From: Desmodesmus armatus
Taxonomy: Eukaryota; Chlorophyta; Chlorophyceae; Sphaeropleales; Scenedesmaceae
NCBI GenBank assembly: GCA_007449985.2
Contig: VIIQ02000121.1
Coordinates: 186,001-250,000 of the forward strand
Direction of reading: 5' to 3'
DNA: 64,000 nt
A program made the position numbers and the translations under genes. Shown here piece after piece: positions 12,252 to 21,101 of the stretch (the stretch's first letter is position 1; every line of letters starts with the position of its first letter). The notes beneath the pieces were generated by a model. It ran no database searches and was not told where the DNA came from. It worked only from the letters and a program-made list of their open reading frames with translations.

Positions 12252-15200
12252 TCATTGGCGCCTGCGAGGGCTACGGCGCGTGCTGCGAGTAGCAACAGGC
12301 AATGCAGCATGGTGGGTGGCTTCATAATCCTCAACAACATCATCATCAATCTGCTTCATATTTATCCACATGTCATCCTCAGGGCCATAGCCACGCCACC
12401 GCACAAGGTACTCAATGCTCACACCACGACCACGCTTGCACTGCCGCTTATCCAAAAGCTTCTCAACATAGAAGCGGTCCTCTTCAACATCAACAGGAGG
12501 AGGACGAGACATGACAGCAGGGTGTGGCAACTCTGGTTGTGTGTGCCAGGGTTGCAAAAGACTGACATGGAACACAGGGTGTACCTTGAGAGTAGGAGGC
12601 AGCTTCAGCCTGTATGCGACAGGGCTGATGACCTGTTGTACTGGGAAGGGTCCCAGATACTTAGCAGCAAGCTTCTTGCTCATGGTGCTGGGCAAGGCAA
12701 GGTTGGCTGCCGACAAGCGCACAAGGTCACCTACAGAAAAAGTAACGTCACGACGATGCGCATTTTGCTGTGCCATCATACGCTGCTGGGCGGCATGCAA
12801 GTTGGTCTTGGCATGCTGTAAGACAGAATGCATGTCATCAGCAGTCACTTGGGCTGCTGGCACCAAGACAGGGCCTAATGCAACATCCAACACAGACAAA
12901 GGGCTCTGGCCAAAACACAAGAAAAATGGAGAGTAACCTGTGGCTGGGTTGACAGAGTCATTGATGGCGTACTCAGCCAAGTCCAGCCAATCATCCCAAT
13001 CATCCTGCCGGGGAGAAACAAAATGCCGCAAGTACTCCTCCAAAGTGCGATTAGCACGCTCAGACTGGCCGTCAGTCTGGGGATGAAAAGCAGTAGAAAA
13101 CTTCAAGTCAGTGCCCAATGCAGAAAACAATGCACGCCAGAACTTGCTCAAGAAGCGCCTGTCGCGATCGGAAACAATGCTTCTTGGCAATCCAAAGGTC
13201 CTAAACCACTCTTTGCGCACAAGCGATGCAATGGGGTCAGCACCTGCACCCTTGGTTGTGGGAATGAACCGCACAAACTTAGTGAGACGGTCCACAATGG
13301 TAAGCACAGCATCATGACCATGCTTAGTTGGTGGAAGGTCGGTGATAAGGTCCAAGGAAATGCACTCAAACTTATGGGTGGGAATGGGCAAAGGGTGCAA
13401 CAAGCCAGCTGGTGCTTGTGTGCTGGGCTTGTTCAGCTGACAGGATGGACAAGACACAACATAATTGCGGACTGTCCTAGCCAGGTGTGGCCACCAGAAG
13501 CGCTCAGCAACGCGCTGCAGGGTTTTAGCAACACCCAAGTGGCCAGCGCTTGGACAGTCATGACACTCTCGCAACACCTGTAGCTTGAGGGGCTTGCAGG
13601 CGGGGATAGCAATGCGATCATGCATGTACCAAATGCCGTGTTGGCACTTCAGGTACTTAGGAGCATGCAAGTAGTAGGGATCCTGCTCATATGCAACACG
13701 CAACTTATCCACAAAGGAAGCATCATGTACAGTGGACATGGTTGCAAGGTCAGGCCGACGTGACAAGGGGTCAGCAGGGTTGGCCTTGCCTTCCTTCCAC
13801 TGAATATCAACACCACCGTAGTAAGACTCAAGCCACTCAGTCCACTTCGCTTGACGACGTGACATGTTTTGAGCCTTCTTGGCTGCAAACCATGTATGAT
13901 TCAGGTGATCAGAGTTCACAGTGAACTCAGCACCCTCAAGGTAGCAGCGCCACTGCTGCAATGCATGCACAATACCCAACATTTCACGGTCGCCAGTAGG
14001 GTACCGCTTCTCAGTATCAGACAGCTTCTTGCTGATGTAAGCAACTGGCTGCAGACCGTGACCATGATCCTGCAGTAAAACAGCACCCAAAGCAAAACCT
14101 GATGCATCAGTGAACACCTGATAAGGGCGGCTGGGGTCTGGCATCGCGAGAGCAGGGGCTGTGGAGACGGCTTGCTTCAAGGCCTCAAAAGCCTGCTGCT
14201 CCACCGCTGGGCGCCAACGCCAGGGGGAGTGCTCTCGAGTGAGCTCTGTCAAAGGCAGAGCCATGCTGCTGTAATGCCGAATGAACTTCCGATAGTAGGA
14301 GGTGAGCCCCAAAAACTGCCGCACTTGATGCATATTACTGGGAGCAGGCCAATCCTGAACGGCAGAGATCTTGGCCGGATCAGGACGGATGCCATCTGGG
14401 GACACCACATGGCCCAAGAACTCCACAGTATTCAGACCAAAAGCACACTTTGTGAGGCCAGCATGTAGCTGATTTTCCTCCAATGCTTGCAACACCAAAT
14501 CCAGATGCTGGGCATGCTCAGCCTCAGTAGCAGAGTAAACCAAGATGTCATCTAGATACACAATGACAAAACGGTCCAGATACGCATGCAATACATGATG
14601 CATGAGACCTTGGAAAGTGGCAGGTGCATTGGTGAGACCAAAAGGCAACACCTTCCACTCATAATGACCGTAACGGGTCCTGAATGCAGTTTTGGGAATG
14701 TCTTGTTCCTCAATTCTGACTTGGTGGTACGCACTGTCCAAGTCAAGCTTGGAAAACACAGTGGCATTATGCAACCTGTCAAGCAACTCATCAATACGAG
14801 GCAAAGGGTACCGATTCTTAACAGTGAGCTTGTTGAGTGCCCTGTAGTCAACACACATGCGCAGCTTCCCATTCTTCTTGCGCACAAAAAGGATGGGTGC
14901 ACCATAAGGTGACTTGCTGGGCTGAATGAAATCCTTCTCAATCAGCTCAGTTAGCTGACGCTTGCACTCCTCCAGCTCAAAAGGGCTCAGCTGGTAGATG
15001 GGACCAAACGGAGGCTTGGCCCCTGGCTGCAGTAAAATGTCATGCTCAACCCCACGCAGGGGTGGCAGACCTGTGACCTTGCTGAACACACCCTTGTGCT
15101 TCAACAGCACATGGCGCACTTGAGTGGCCGAACTGCCGTGGCAGGCAGGCAGAGGCATGTCAGCAACAGCTGAGGCAAAGGGGTCAGGTTCAGGAGCATC

Positions 15201-16532
15201 AGGACCTGACTGCACCTCAGTAAGAACCGCCAAAAATGCAGATGCACCACGCTCAACAGACTTGACTGCTGCCATAGCCGAGATCAAGCTAACATCCTCG
15301 GGGTCAGCAACAACAGTTGGCAGGGTATGCTGAACACCCTTAGATGTGAGAACAACAAGATTACTTTGCCAATCAATGCAAGGATTGTGAAAAGTCAACC
15401 AAGGCTTCCCAAGAACAATGTCATCAACTGCCAGGTCAGTGACAGTAAAGGGCTGGGAATCCTTGAAAGAGCCAATCCTAAAAGGTAATGCAGCAATTTG
15501 CTGGGATGCATCCTGCAACATGCCATTGGCAAGCTTGACAGACTTGCCTGGAACAGATGTAGCAGGAAGTGACAACTCCGTAGCCCACCTGGTGTCAACG
15601 TAGTTGTCAGTAGCACCAGAATCCAGCAATGCAACCAAATGCTGTCCACGAACAGAAACACGGAGCCGGATAACAGTGCTGGCGATGGGGTCCAACCCAG
15701 GCGAGGGCTGTGCTGGTGAGGGCGCAACCTGAGACGCAGTGGGCCTCCCAATGCGCTCGTAGTAGAGACCCTGGGTGGAGGTGGCTGTGATGGGAACCTG
15801 AAGGGGCTGAAAGGCAGGGCCATAGCCGCGCCCAGCGGAAGCTGACCTGAGGCGGAGAGGGGAATCCCGCAGCACCACCACAGGCCACCTGAGTGGGCCC
15901 ATGTCCTGCCAACTGCCGTCAGGCTGGGGCGCCTGAAACAAGCCGGGAGTACCAGCAGGGTACTCATGGATGATCTGAAAGCTGTGGGTGAGGGGCCACC
16001 ATGGCTTCTTGGTGAGTTTCGGCACCAGGAAGACGGACTCCATCAGTGGGAAAGTATCGTCGAGTCTGCTGTTGTGCTGCTGGCGCTGTGTGAGGTAATG
16101 CTTGAGGAGGCTGCCTGCTGAGCGGAAAGGGGCACAGATCCAATAGTTGTCTCCCGCGACTTCGGGATGCCGCTGAAAGTCACCAAAGGACATGGCGTCA
16201 GGGCTGTAAGCCCATTCGCCAGCGCACGACTGCCGGAGGCGAGACTGGCTGGCCTGCCAAGTCGGGTCACCTGGGCTTGCCTGGCACAGTGCTGTCTGAA
16301 AGCCCCCAAACTGCGCTGCATATTTTGCTGCTTCCTCAGGGCAAAGCTGCCAGTCCTGTCTGTCCCTGTTACGCACACGACCAGCGCTGGGTTTGCCTGG
16401 GACAGGGGTGGTAGCTCTTAGGGCAGTAGCTGGCCTAGCGCACTGCCCCGCACGCCAGCTGAACTGAACACCGGGGAGGGGGGAACCTGAGCTGCTAGAA
16501 GACCGAAGACTGGAACCTAGTAGGCTTCCCAT
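12252..16532 (-). CDS. pol: chromovirus pol polyprotein
   Basis: Open frame of up to about 1430 residues. Residue positions below count from the TTG at 16550; the first ATG is at 16532. In order: a Ser-rich start; an unusual segment near residues 110-240 ([15 protein letters not shown], later KKPWWPL); aspartic protease with LLDSGATD near 308; reverse transcriptase with [18 protein letters not shown] and the catalytic YLDD near 663; RNase H with [15 protein letters not shown] near 812; integrase zinc-binding region near 1000 and catalytic core ([21 protein letters not shown]); and a chromodomain ([16 protein letters not shown]) near 1370. It cuts, copies and integrates the element. The frame differs from gag and opens only downstream of the gag stop, so pol probably needs its own initiation or reinitiation. 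Confidence 0.93.
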   Translation of the reverse strand: MGSLLGSSLRSSSSSGSPLPGVQFSWRAGQCARPATALRATTPVPGKPSAGRVRNRDRQDWQLCPEEAAKYAAQFGGFQTALCQASPGDPTWQASQSRLRQSCAGEWAYSPDAMSFGDFQRHPEVAGDNYWICAPFRSAGSLLKHYLTQRQQHNSRLDDTFPLMESVFLVPKLTKKPWWPLTHSFQIIHEYPAGTPGLFQAPQPDGSWQDMGPLRWPVVVLRDSPLRLRSASAGRGYGPAFQPLQVPITATSTQGLYYERIGRPTASQVAPSPAQPSPGLDPIASTVIRLRVSVRGQHLVALLDSGATDNYVDTRWATELSLPATSVPGKSVKLANGMLQDASQQIAALPFRIGSFKDSQPFTVTDLAVDDIVLGKPWLTFHNPCIDWQSNLVVLTSKGVQHTLPTVVADPEDVSLISAMAAVKSVERGASAFLAVLTEVQSGPDAPEPDPFASAVADMPLPACHGSSATQVRHVLLKHKGVFSKVTGLPPLRGVEHDILLQPGAKPPFGPIYQLSPFELEECKRQLTELIEKDFIQPSKSPYGAPILFVRKKNGKLRMCVDYRALNKLTVKNRYPLPRIDELLDRLHNATVFSKLDLDSAYHQVRIEEQDIPKTAFRTRYGHYEWKVLPFGLTNAPATFQGLMHHVLHAYLDRFVIVYLDDILVYSATEAEHAQHLDLVLQALEENQLHAGLTKCAFGLNTVEFLGHVVSPDGIRPDPAKISAVQDWPAPSNMHQVRQFLGLTSYYRKFIRHYSSMALPLTELTREHSPWRWRPAVEQQAFEALKQAVSTAPALAMPDPSRPYQVFTDASGFALGAVLLQDHGHGLQPVAYISKKLSDTEKRYPTGDREMLGIVHALQQWRCYLEGAEFTVNSDHLNHTWFAAKKAQNMSRRQAKWTEWLESYYGGVDIQWKEGKANPADPLSRRPDLATMSTVHDASFVDKLRVAYEQDPYYLHAPKYLKCQHGIWYMHDRIAIPACKPLKLQVLRECHDCPSAGHLGVAKTLQRVAERFWWPHLARTVRNYVVSCPSCQLNKPSTQAPAGLLHPLPIPTHKFECISLDLITDLPPTKHGHDAVLTIVDRLTKFVRFIPTTKGAGADPIASLVRKEWFRTFGLPRSIVSDRDRRFLSKFWRALFSALGTDLKFSTAFHPQTDGQSERANRTLEEYLRHFVSPRQDDWDDWLDLAEYAINDSVNPATGYSPFFLCFGQSPLSVLDVALGPVLVPAAQVTADDMHSVLQHAKTNLHAAQQRMMAQQNAHRRDVTFSVGDLVRLSAANLALPSTMSKKLAAKYLGPFPVQQVISPVAYRLKLPPTLKVHPVFHVSLLQPWHTQPELPHPAVMSRPPPVDVEEDRFYVEKLLDKRQCKRGRGVSIEYLVRWRGYGPEDDMWINMKQIDDDVVEDYEATHHAALPVATRSTRRSPRRRQ

Positions 16533-16599
16533 ACTGCTACGGCAGGGCAAAGCCGACTTGCCTTGCAGTACAGCCCACTCCTAGCACAGCAGTAGCGAA

Positions 16600-17541
16600 C
16601 TACTGCTTGGCCGCCTTGCCGTCAGGGTGCTGTGTGCGCATTGAGCGAGCACGCTGACGACAGTCGGCGGTCCAGTGCCCTTGGCGGTGATGCCAGCTGC
16701 AGTAGGGCACTTTGCCGCTGGTAGGGGGTTGCTGAGGGTTGCGCTGTGGGGCACGCTGCAGCGACCCAAGCTCCATGGGGGCGGGGTGGCTGCTGCTGCC
16801 ACTGGGCCTGCTGCCAAATGCTGGGTTGCGGTAACCGCCACCGCCACCGCTGCTGCTGCCGCCAAAGCTGCCGAAGGGGTTGAGCGCTGCCAGCCCACCG
16901 CTAAACAGCATGGTGTCGGCTGCCATAGCCAGGCTGACGGCTGCGTCCAAGGACTGCGGCTGGTGGAGGGCCACCTGCACTCTCACTGCGGGCTTGAGGC
17001 CGCGCACAAAGAAGTGAATGCGGGTGCCCTCATCCATCGCCGGCAGCTGCAGCATGAGGGCGGTGTACTGCGAAGCATACTCTGCAACACTGCGGGTTTG
17101 CAGGAGCCTATCCAACCGGGAGCGTGCAAGCTCATGGGTGTCGTAGGGTGCAAAGCGCTGCATAAAGGCTTGCTTCATCTGCTGCCAACTGGTGAAGGGT
17201 GCTGCTCTACCTGCTGACACCTCCTGCTGGTGAATGACATACCAATCAAGGGCAGCATCCCTCAAGAAGGTTGCTGCAAGCTGGCAAGCTGCAGGGCTGT
17301 TGAGATTCACACCCTTCTGCGCAACGTACACCTCGAACGCCTCGGAGAAGTGCTCCGGTGTGGGTTTCTTACCGTCCGTCTCAGGAGGCTTAGGTGTACG
17401 CACCGATGCCATCACGTGCTGCTGTTGCAGTTGCTGTTCCAGCTGCACACGCGACTGCCGCTCCAGCGCAAGCTGTTGCATCAGCTGTTGAAGATGCTCC
17501 GACTGCTGCGACAGCTGCGCCTGGAACTGTTCGAACTCCAT
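16600..17541 (-). CDS. gag: chromovirus gag
   Basis: The ATG at 17541 gives 313 residues. A longer frame from a GTG at 17613 would run into the primer-binding site, so I prefer the ATG. The N-terminus is a Gln-rich coiled coil (about residues 3-50). A retrotransposon-gag region follows (FSEAFEVYVAQKG, then FLRDAALDWYVIHQQEV and FAPYDTHELARSRLDRL). A Gly/Ser/Pro linker leads to one zinc knuckle near the end. The knuckle reads C-x2-H-x4-H-x4-C, with His where the second Cys is usual. The frame ends in TAG at 16602-16600. Confidence 0.85.
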   Translation of the reverse strand: MEFEQFQAQLSQQSEHLQQLMQQLALERQSRVQLEQQLQQQHVMASVRTPKPPETDGKKPTPEHFSEAFEVYVAQKGVNLNSPAACQLAATFLRDAALDWYVIHQQEVSAGRAAPFTSWQQMKQAFMQRFAPYDTHELARSRLDRLLQTRSVAEYASQYTALMLQLPAMDEGTRIHFFVRGLKPAVRVQVALHQPQSLDAAVSLAMAADTMLFSGGLAALNPFGSFGGSSSGGGGGYRNPAFGSRPSGSSSHPAPMELGSLQRAPQRNPQQPPTSGKVPYCSWHHRQGHWTADCRQRARSMRTQHPDGKAAKQ

Positions 17542-17598
17542 ACGATGATTGTAAGGCGAGTGGGAAGCTGATGGGCTAAATTGGGCAACGAAGACCGA

Positions 17599-17612
17599 GG
17601 TCTCCGCTACCA
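17599..17612 (-). other. primer-binding site of the chromovirus
   Basis: Two nucleotides inside the 5' LTR the minus strand reads TGGTAGCGGAGACC. The TGG start fits pairing with the CCA end of a tRNA. It is not the common TGGTATCAGAGC of initiator-Met primed elements, so the tRNA used is undetermined. Confidence 0.6.
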
Positions 17613-17614
17613 CT

Positions 17615-17934
17615 TGTTGAGAGCTGTGGAACGCTCTGTCAGTGCGTGCATGCCAAGACTAGACTTTCCTATGACTTTGGATGCCATAAAGAGAGTCTGG
17701 GCTCGGACTCAGGGAATCCTGTGAACGACGAGGTTACCAATGACCGAACAAGATAACAGATACAACTGGAAATGATGTAGGAAAGATAACCAGAAGGAAT
17801 TGGAAGTGTCGAGCATGAGCGCAGGGCTCGTGCTTGATGCCGAAAGGTCGACTGGCCTTCGACCGACCAACCGGATTACGGTTGTGACAGGCCGTTGACA
17901 ACCAAAAGATAAAGTATCGAGCTTACTCATAACA
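17615..17934 (-). repeat. 5' LTR of the chromovirus (320 bp)
   Basis: Same sequence as 11902-12221, starting TGTTGAGAGC and ending CTCATAACA on the plus strand, followed by the GGTGG duplication. It is next to the primer-binding site, so it is the 5' LTR and should carry the element's promoter. Confidence 0.95.
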
Positions 17935-17939
17935 GGTGG
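17935..17939. other. target-site duplication GGTGG, right copy
   Basis: Partner of 11897-11901. Host intron sequence resumes directly after it and leads to the RLK-C exon that ends at 18103. Confidence 0.9.
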
Positions 17940-20467
17940 AGCTGCAGGTGATGATGTCAGGGATGGCACACCGCCCTAGGGTTGGACCGCAATGCACATA
18001 AGATGCACCCTTTGGTGTGTTGCCATGCGTCGCAGGTACGAAAGCTGGCAAAGTGTTTACCAGTTGCTAGGAGCAGCCACAAGCCGTTTGAGGTGACCTC
18101 ACCAGGTTGGGGTGTGCGATGCTGGTTGCAAACAGCATCTCCCGCCCGGCACTGAGTCGGTTGCCTTGGCTGTCACCACTGCCCCCGCCACCTGTGCTGT
18201 AGTGGTCAATGATCTTCACTGCAACAGGGGTGGCCTTCCAGCGGCCTGCAAGCCAGCAAGCACATACCAGGGGATCCCCCACAGCTTGAACGATATGCCC
18301 TACAATCACCTGAATGTCTGACTGATGCATCTACGCACACCAGGAGCCACCAGCCACTTTTCACATTCCATGCATCACTCCAGGTACCATAGATCATAGC
18401 TTTTTTGCCCGCTCAAGCTGCCAGCTTCCTAAGGTGCCACTGGCAGGTGGCATGACAAGTCACGTTTACACATGTCTGCGCACCTCTGTATACGCGTCCG
18501 TAGCATCCCTGTCCCAGCAAGGGTCCCAGCCTGATGTCCTTCAGCACTGACGCATCAGAGCGCGCCTTCAGCACAGCAGGGGTGGTGTCGGTGCGGCCGT
18601 CACCCGCCCTGTCAACCTTGCCCAGACCTGAACTGCGTGCACCCGACGCACACGAGCCCCGTGTGCCTGACTCATTGCCGCTGCTGGTGCTGCGTCTGCA
18701 AGATGGTACAGTTGTGGCTGACGCTGAAGTTGAGAGGGTTGATGGCCCTAGGTCTCCGCCAGGGTGAGGCTTGAGTGTGGCGGCTGCAGGACTTGGCTGG
18801 ACGGGCGGTCCGCACACTGTGACAGTGGCAGGCCGTGTAGCAGCAGGCTGTGCAACCACCTTGACAGGCATGCTAGCACTGCTGTTGCTGCTGCCAGTGG
18901 TGTCCTGCAGTGGTGCAGCGAGCAATCAGCAAGGGTGTCGGTGTGAGTCATCGCAACATCAAAATCAATTTGGAGTTTGGCTGCGGGGAATCCCATCTGG
19001 CATGCCAGCTGCGCAGGTGAGACACCCTTTGATGTTGTGCCGCTGTGGCCCAACAAACTTTCAGAGCCCTTCGCTGAGCGTCACCAGCCTTTCGAACCTG
19101 CCCATACTTACACACCAGCTCAGAGGCAATTCAATCCTAGCACCTACCTTTGGCAGTTGCTCTTGTGATGAGGAGCCAGACCAGCCTTGTCCTAGGACAC
19201 CCAACAGGACTGCATGCAGCTGTGACTTGCCACTGCCGCCTGCATCCGACTTATGCGCACGGCGCTTACGCCACATGCACAACCACAACAGCAGCCCAGC
19301 AATCAGCAGAAGGCCACCTGCTACTGGCACTGCTATGGCTGCTGCTAGCCGCCAGTTGCTTGTCTGGTGAGCACCTGCACAGCACCCCAAAAAAACACCC
19401 ACAGCTGCTGTGTTTGTTGATTCAACAAACAAACCCACACCCTTGTGATATGCGGCATGCAGCAGGCATGCAGCAGCGGTGCTGACATCCCTTGGCAAGG
19501 CCTGGAACTGGCCGCTGCTGCATTTTGGGTACCCGCTGGTGCATATCGCTAAGTGCCACATGTCACAGACACCAAATAAAGGTGCAGGGCGCAGTTTGGT
19601 TCCGCAGGAGCGTTAGGAAGTTCTTTATGCCTCACCTGGACTTGTTGCGGCCTTTTCCACGCAAGTGACCGTCAGGTACCGGTACCAGGATGTGGCATTG
19701 CCCACTGGCAGTTGCAGACAAAGAAGGGCAGCCACATTTCTTGCTTCTGTGATAGCCGCAAGATCCAACCTTCAGCGTGATGTGAGATGTGTGCCCCACT
19801 GACACCGTTTTAAGACTCATTTTTAGTTGCTGCTCGGCTGCAGCTGCCACTTTGCTCACGTCCATACTTTAGTATATATAGGTGAAAACCGGGCTTGGCT
19901 GCTTCGCAGCAGCACCACCCTCCATACCCCAGGTGATCAACCTGCAACAGCAGTAGCCAACTTGGCGTGTGCAGCACAAGAACTGCTTCCCTTCAGCACG
20001 AAAACTAAATTTATGATGTGATGTAAGTTTCCGCAGTTTGTGTCGCCACTCACGGCATACACCGTGCACTACGTGCTGTGCTCGGTACATCCTGTAGCTG
20101 TTGCTGTGCTCTCCAACGCCAGCTGCACGCTGCAGCCCCAATATGTTGGTTGTTGTTTTGCAATAAGCACAATTCGCCAGCCTGGCCTCCCGTAAGTCAT
20201 GTTATTGCACACACTGTTGTGCTGAACCCAACAGCTAGTGATAAATCTGCAGACCGTCCTGCACACTTGCTGCCGCTTGCAGCTTAGCATGCTGCAGTGG
20301 ACTGCTGTGGTGTGGTCACATGCCGACACACACCGCATTCTGCGACAAACTGTCATTGACAAGGCATGCCCTAGGGGCAGGAGTAGTCATCGTCACTGGC
20401 ACGTAGGGCTGACCACTGGGCTTGCTACATGTCCCACCCACCGGGGCGGGCATGAGCAACAGGCTCC

Positions 20468-20756
20468 ATACAGCAAGTCGGCTACTTGCAGCTACATATG
20501 GCTACAAGCTTGTAGCTTAGGTTACGGCCACGAGGCGTGGCTGCTCACAGAACTGGCTACAAGCTACAGGATGCGGGGCTGCTGCCTGGGGGCATGTGTG
20601 GCCAGCTACTTGGAGCTGCCTACATCTGTGTGTAGCTGGCTACATGCCAGGCAGTCCTGCCTGCTGGCAGCACAGCTACGTGTAGCTGCACCCAGCTACA
20701 ACCTGTAGCATGCAAGGGCTTTGGCTACCATAGCCAGCTACAGGCCACAGCTGTGC
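20468..20756. repeat. degenerate AGCTAC/GTAGCT-rich tract in an RLK-C intron
   Basis: The hexamer AGCTAC and its complement GTAGCT recur many times in both orientations over about 290 bp, including the palindrome-like GGCTACAAGCTTGTAGCT. It lies in the 1.6-kb intron between RLK-C exons 21422-21317 and 19704-19636. No gene is visible in it. It may be a decayed satellite or mobile-element end. Confidence 0.6.
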
Positions 20757-21009
20757 TCAGCTGAAAGTGTCCAGACAGAGGGTTTCATGTATCTGACCTG
20801 GGGACCCCAGGCTGGGGTCGCGTGCTGTATGACCAAATAGTTACATCTGCAGCTGTGCACATTGGGATGCTGCATCCTGTGGCTGCCCGGCAAGTCACTT
20901 GCCAGTACGGTACTGGCGAACACATGTACACAGAAAGAGACAACCACCAAAGCCAGGCAGGACAGTGCAAGCGGCAAAGCCCCAGCTGGTGATAGGGCCA
21001 AGAAAGTGG

Positions 21010-21101
21010 CGGGGGGTCTGGGGGGGCAGCCCCCCCAGGAAAAAGCGGGGGGTTTTGGGGGGGGGGGGGCGCAGCCCCCCCCCCCCCCCCCCCCCCCCCA
21101 A
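21010..21101. repeat. poly-G / poly-C hairpin tract in an RLK-C intron
   Basis: Several runs of 6 or more G alternate with C runs, ending in a 14-base G run and, shortly after, a C run of over 20. The arms can pair as long G:C hairpins and the G runs could form quadruplexes. Such homopolymers are prone to sequencing and assembly error, so the exact lengths are unreliable. Confidence 0.85.

Larger units (their letters stand above)
11902..17934 (-). mobile_element. complete Ty3/gypsy LTR retrotransposon (chromovirus), recent insertion
   Basis: 6033 bp bounded by 320-bp LTRs that look identical base for base, with TG...CA ends and a 5-bp GGTGG duplication on both sides. On the minus strand the order is LTR, primer-binding site, gag, pol (extra N-terminal segment, protease, reverse transcriptase, RNase H, integrase, chromodomain), polypurine tract, LTR. 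This order and the C-terminal chromodomain define Ty3/gypsy chromoviruses. Both ORFs are open end to end. It lies in an intron of RLK-C in the same orientation as that gene. Identical LTRs mean very little time since insertion, so it may still be active. Confidence 0.95.

Noticed and set aside
12246..12821. Plus-strand open frames across the retrotransposon (also 13023-13583 and 16675-17217).
   Set aside because: They are antisense to the intact pol and gag genes and match no known protein.
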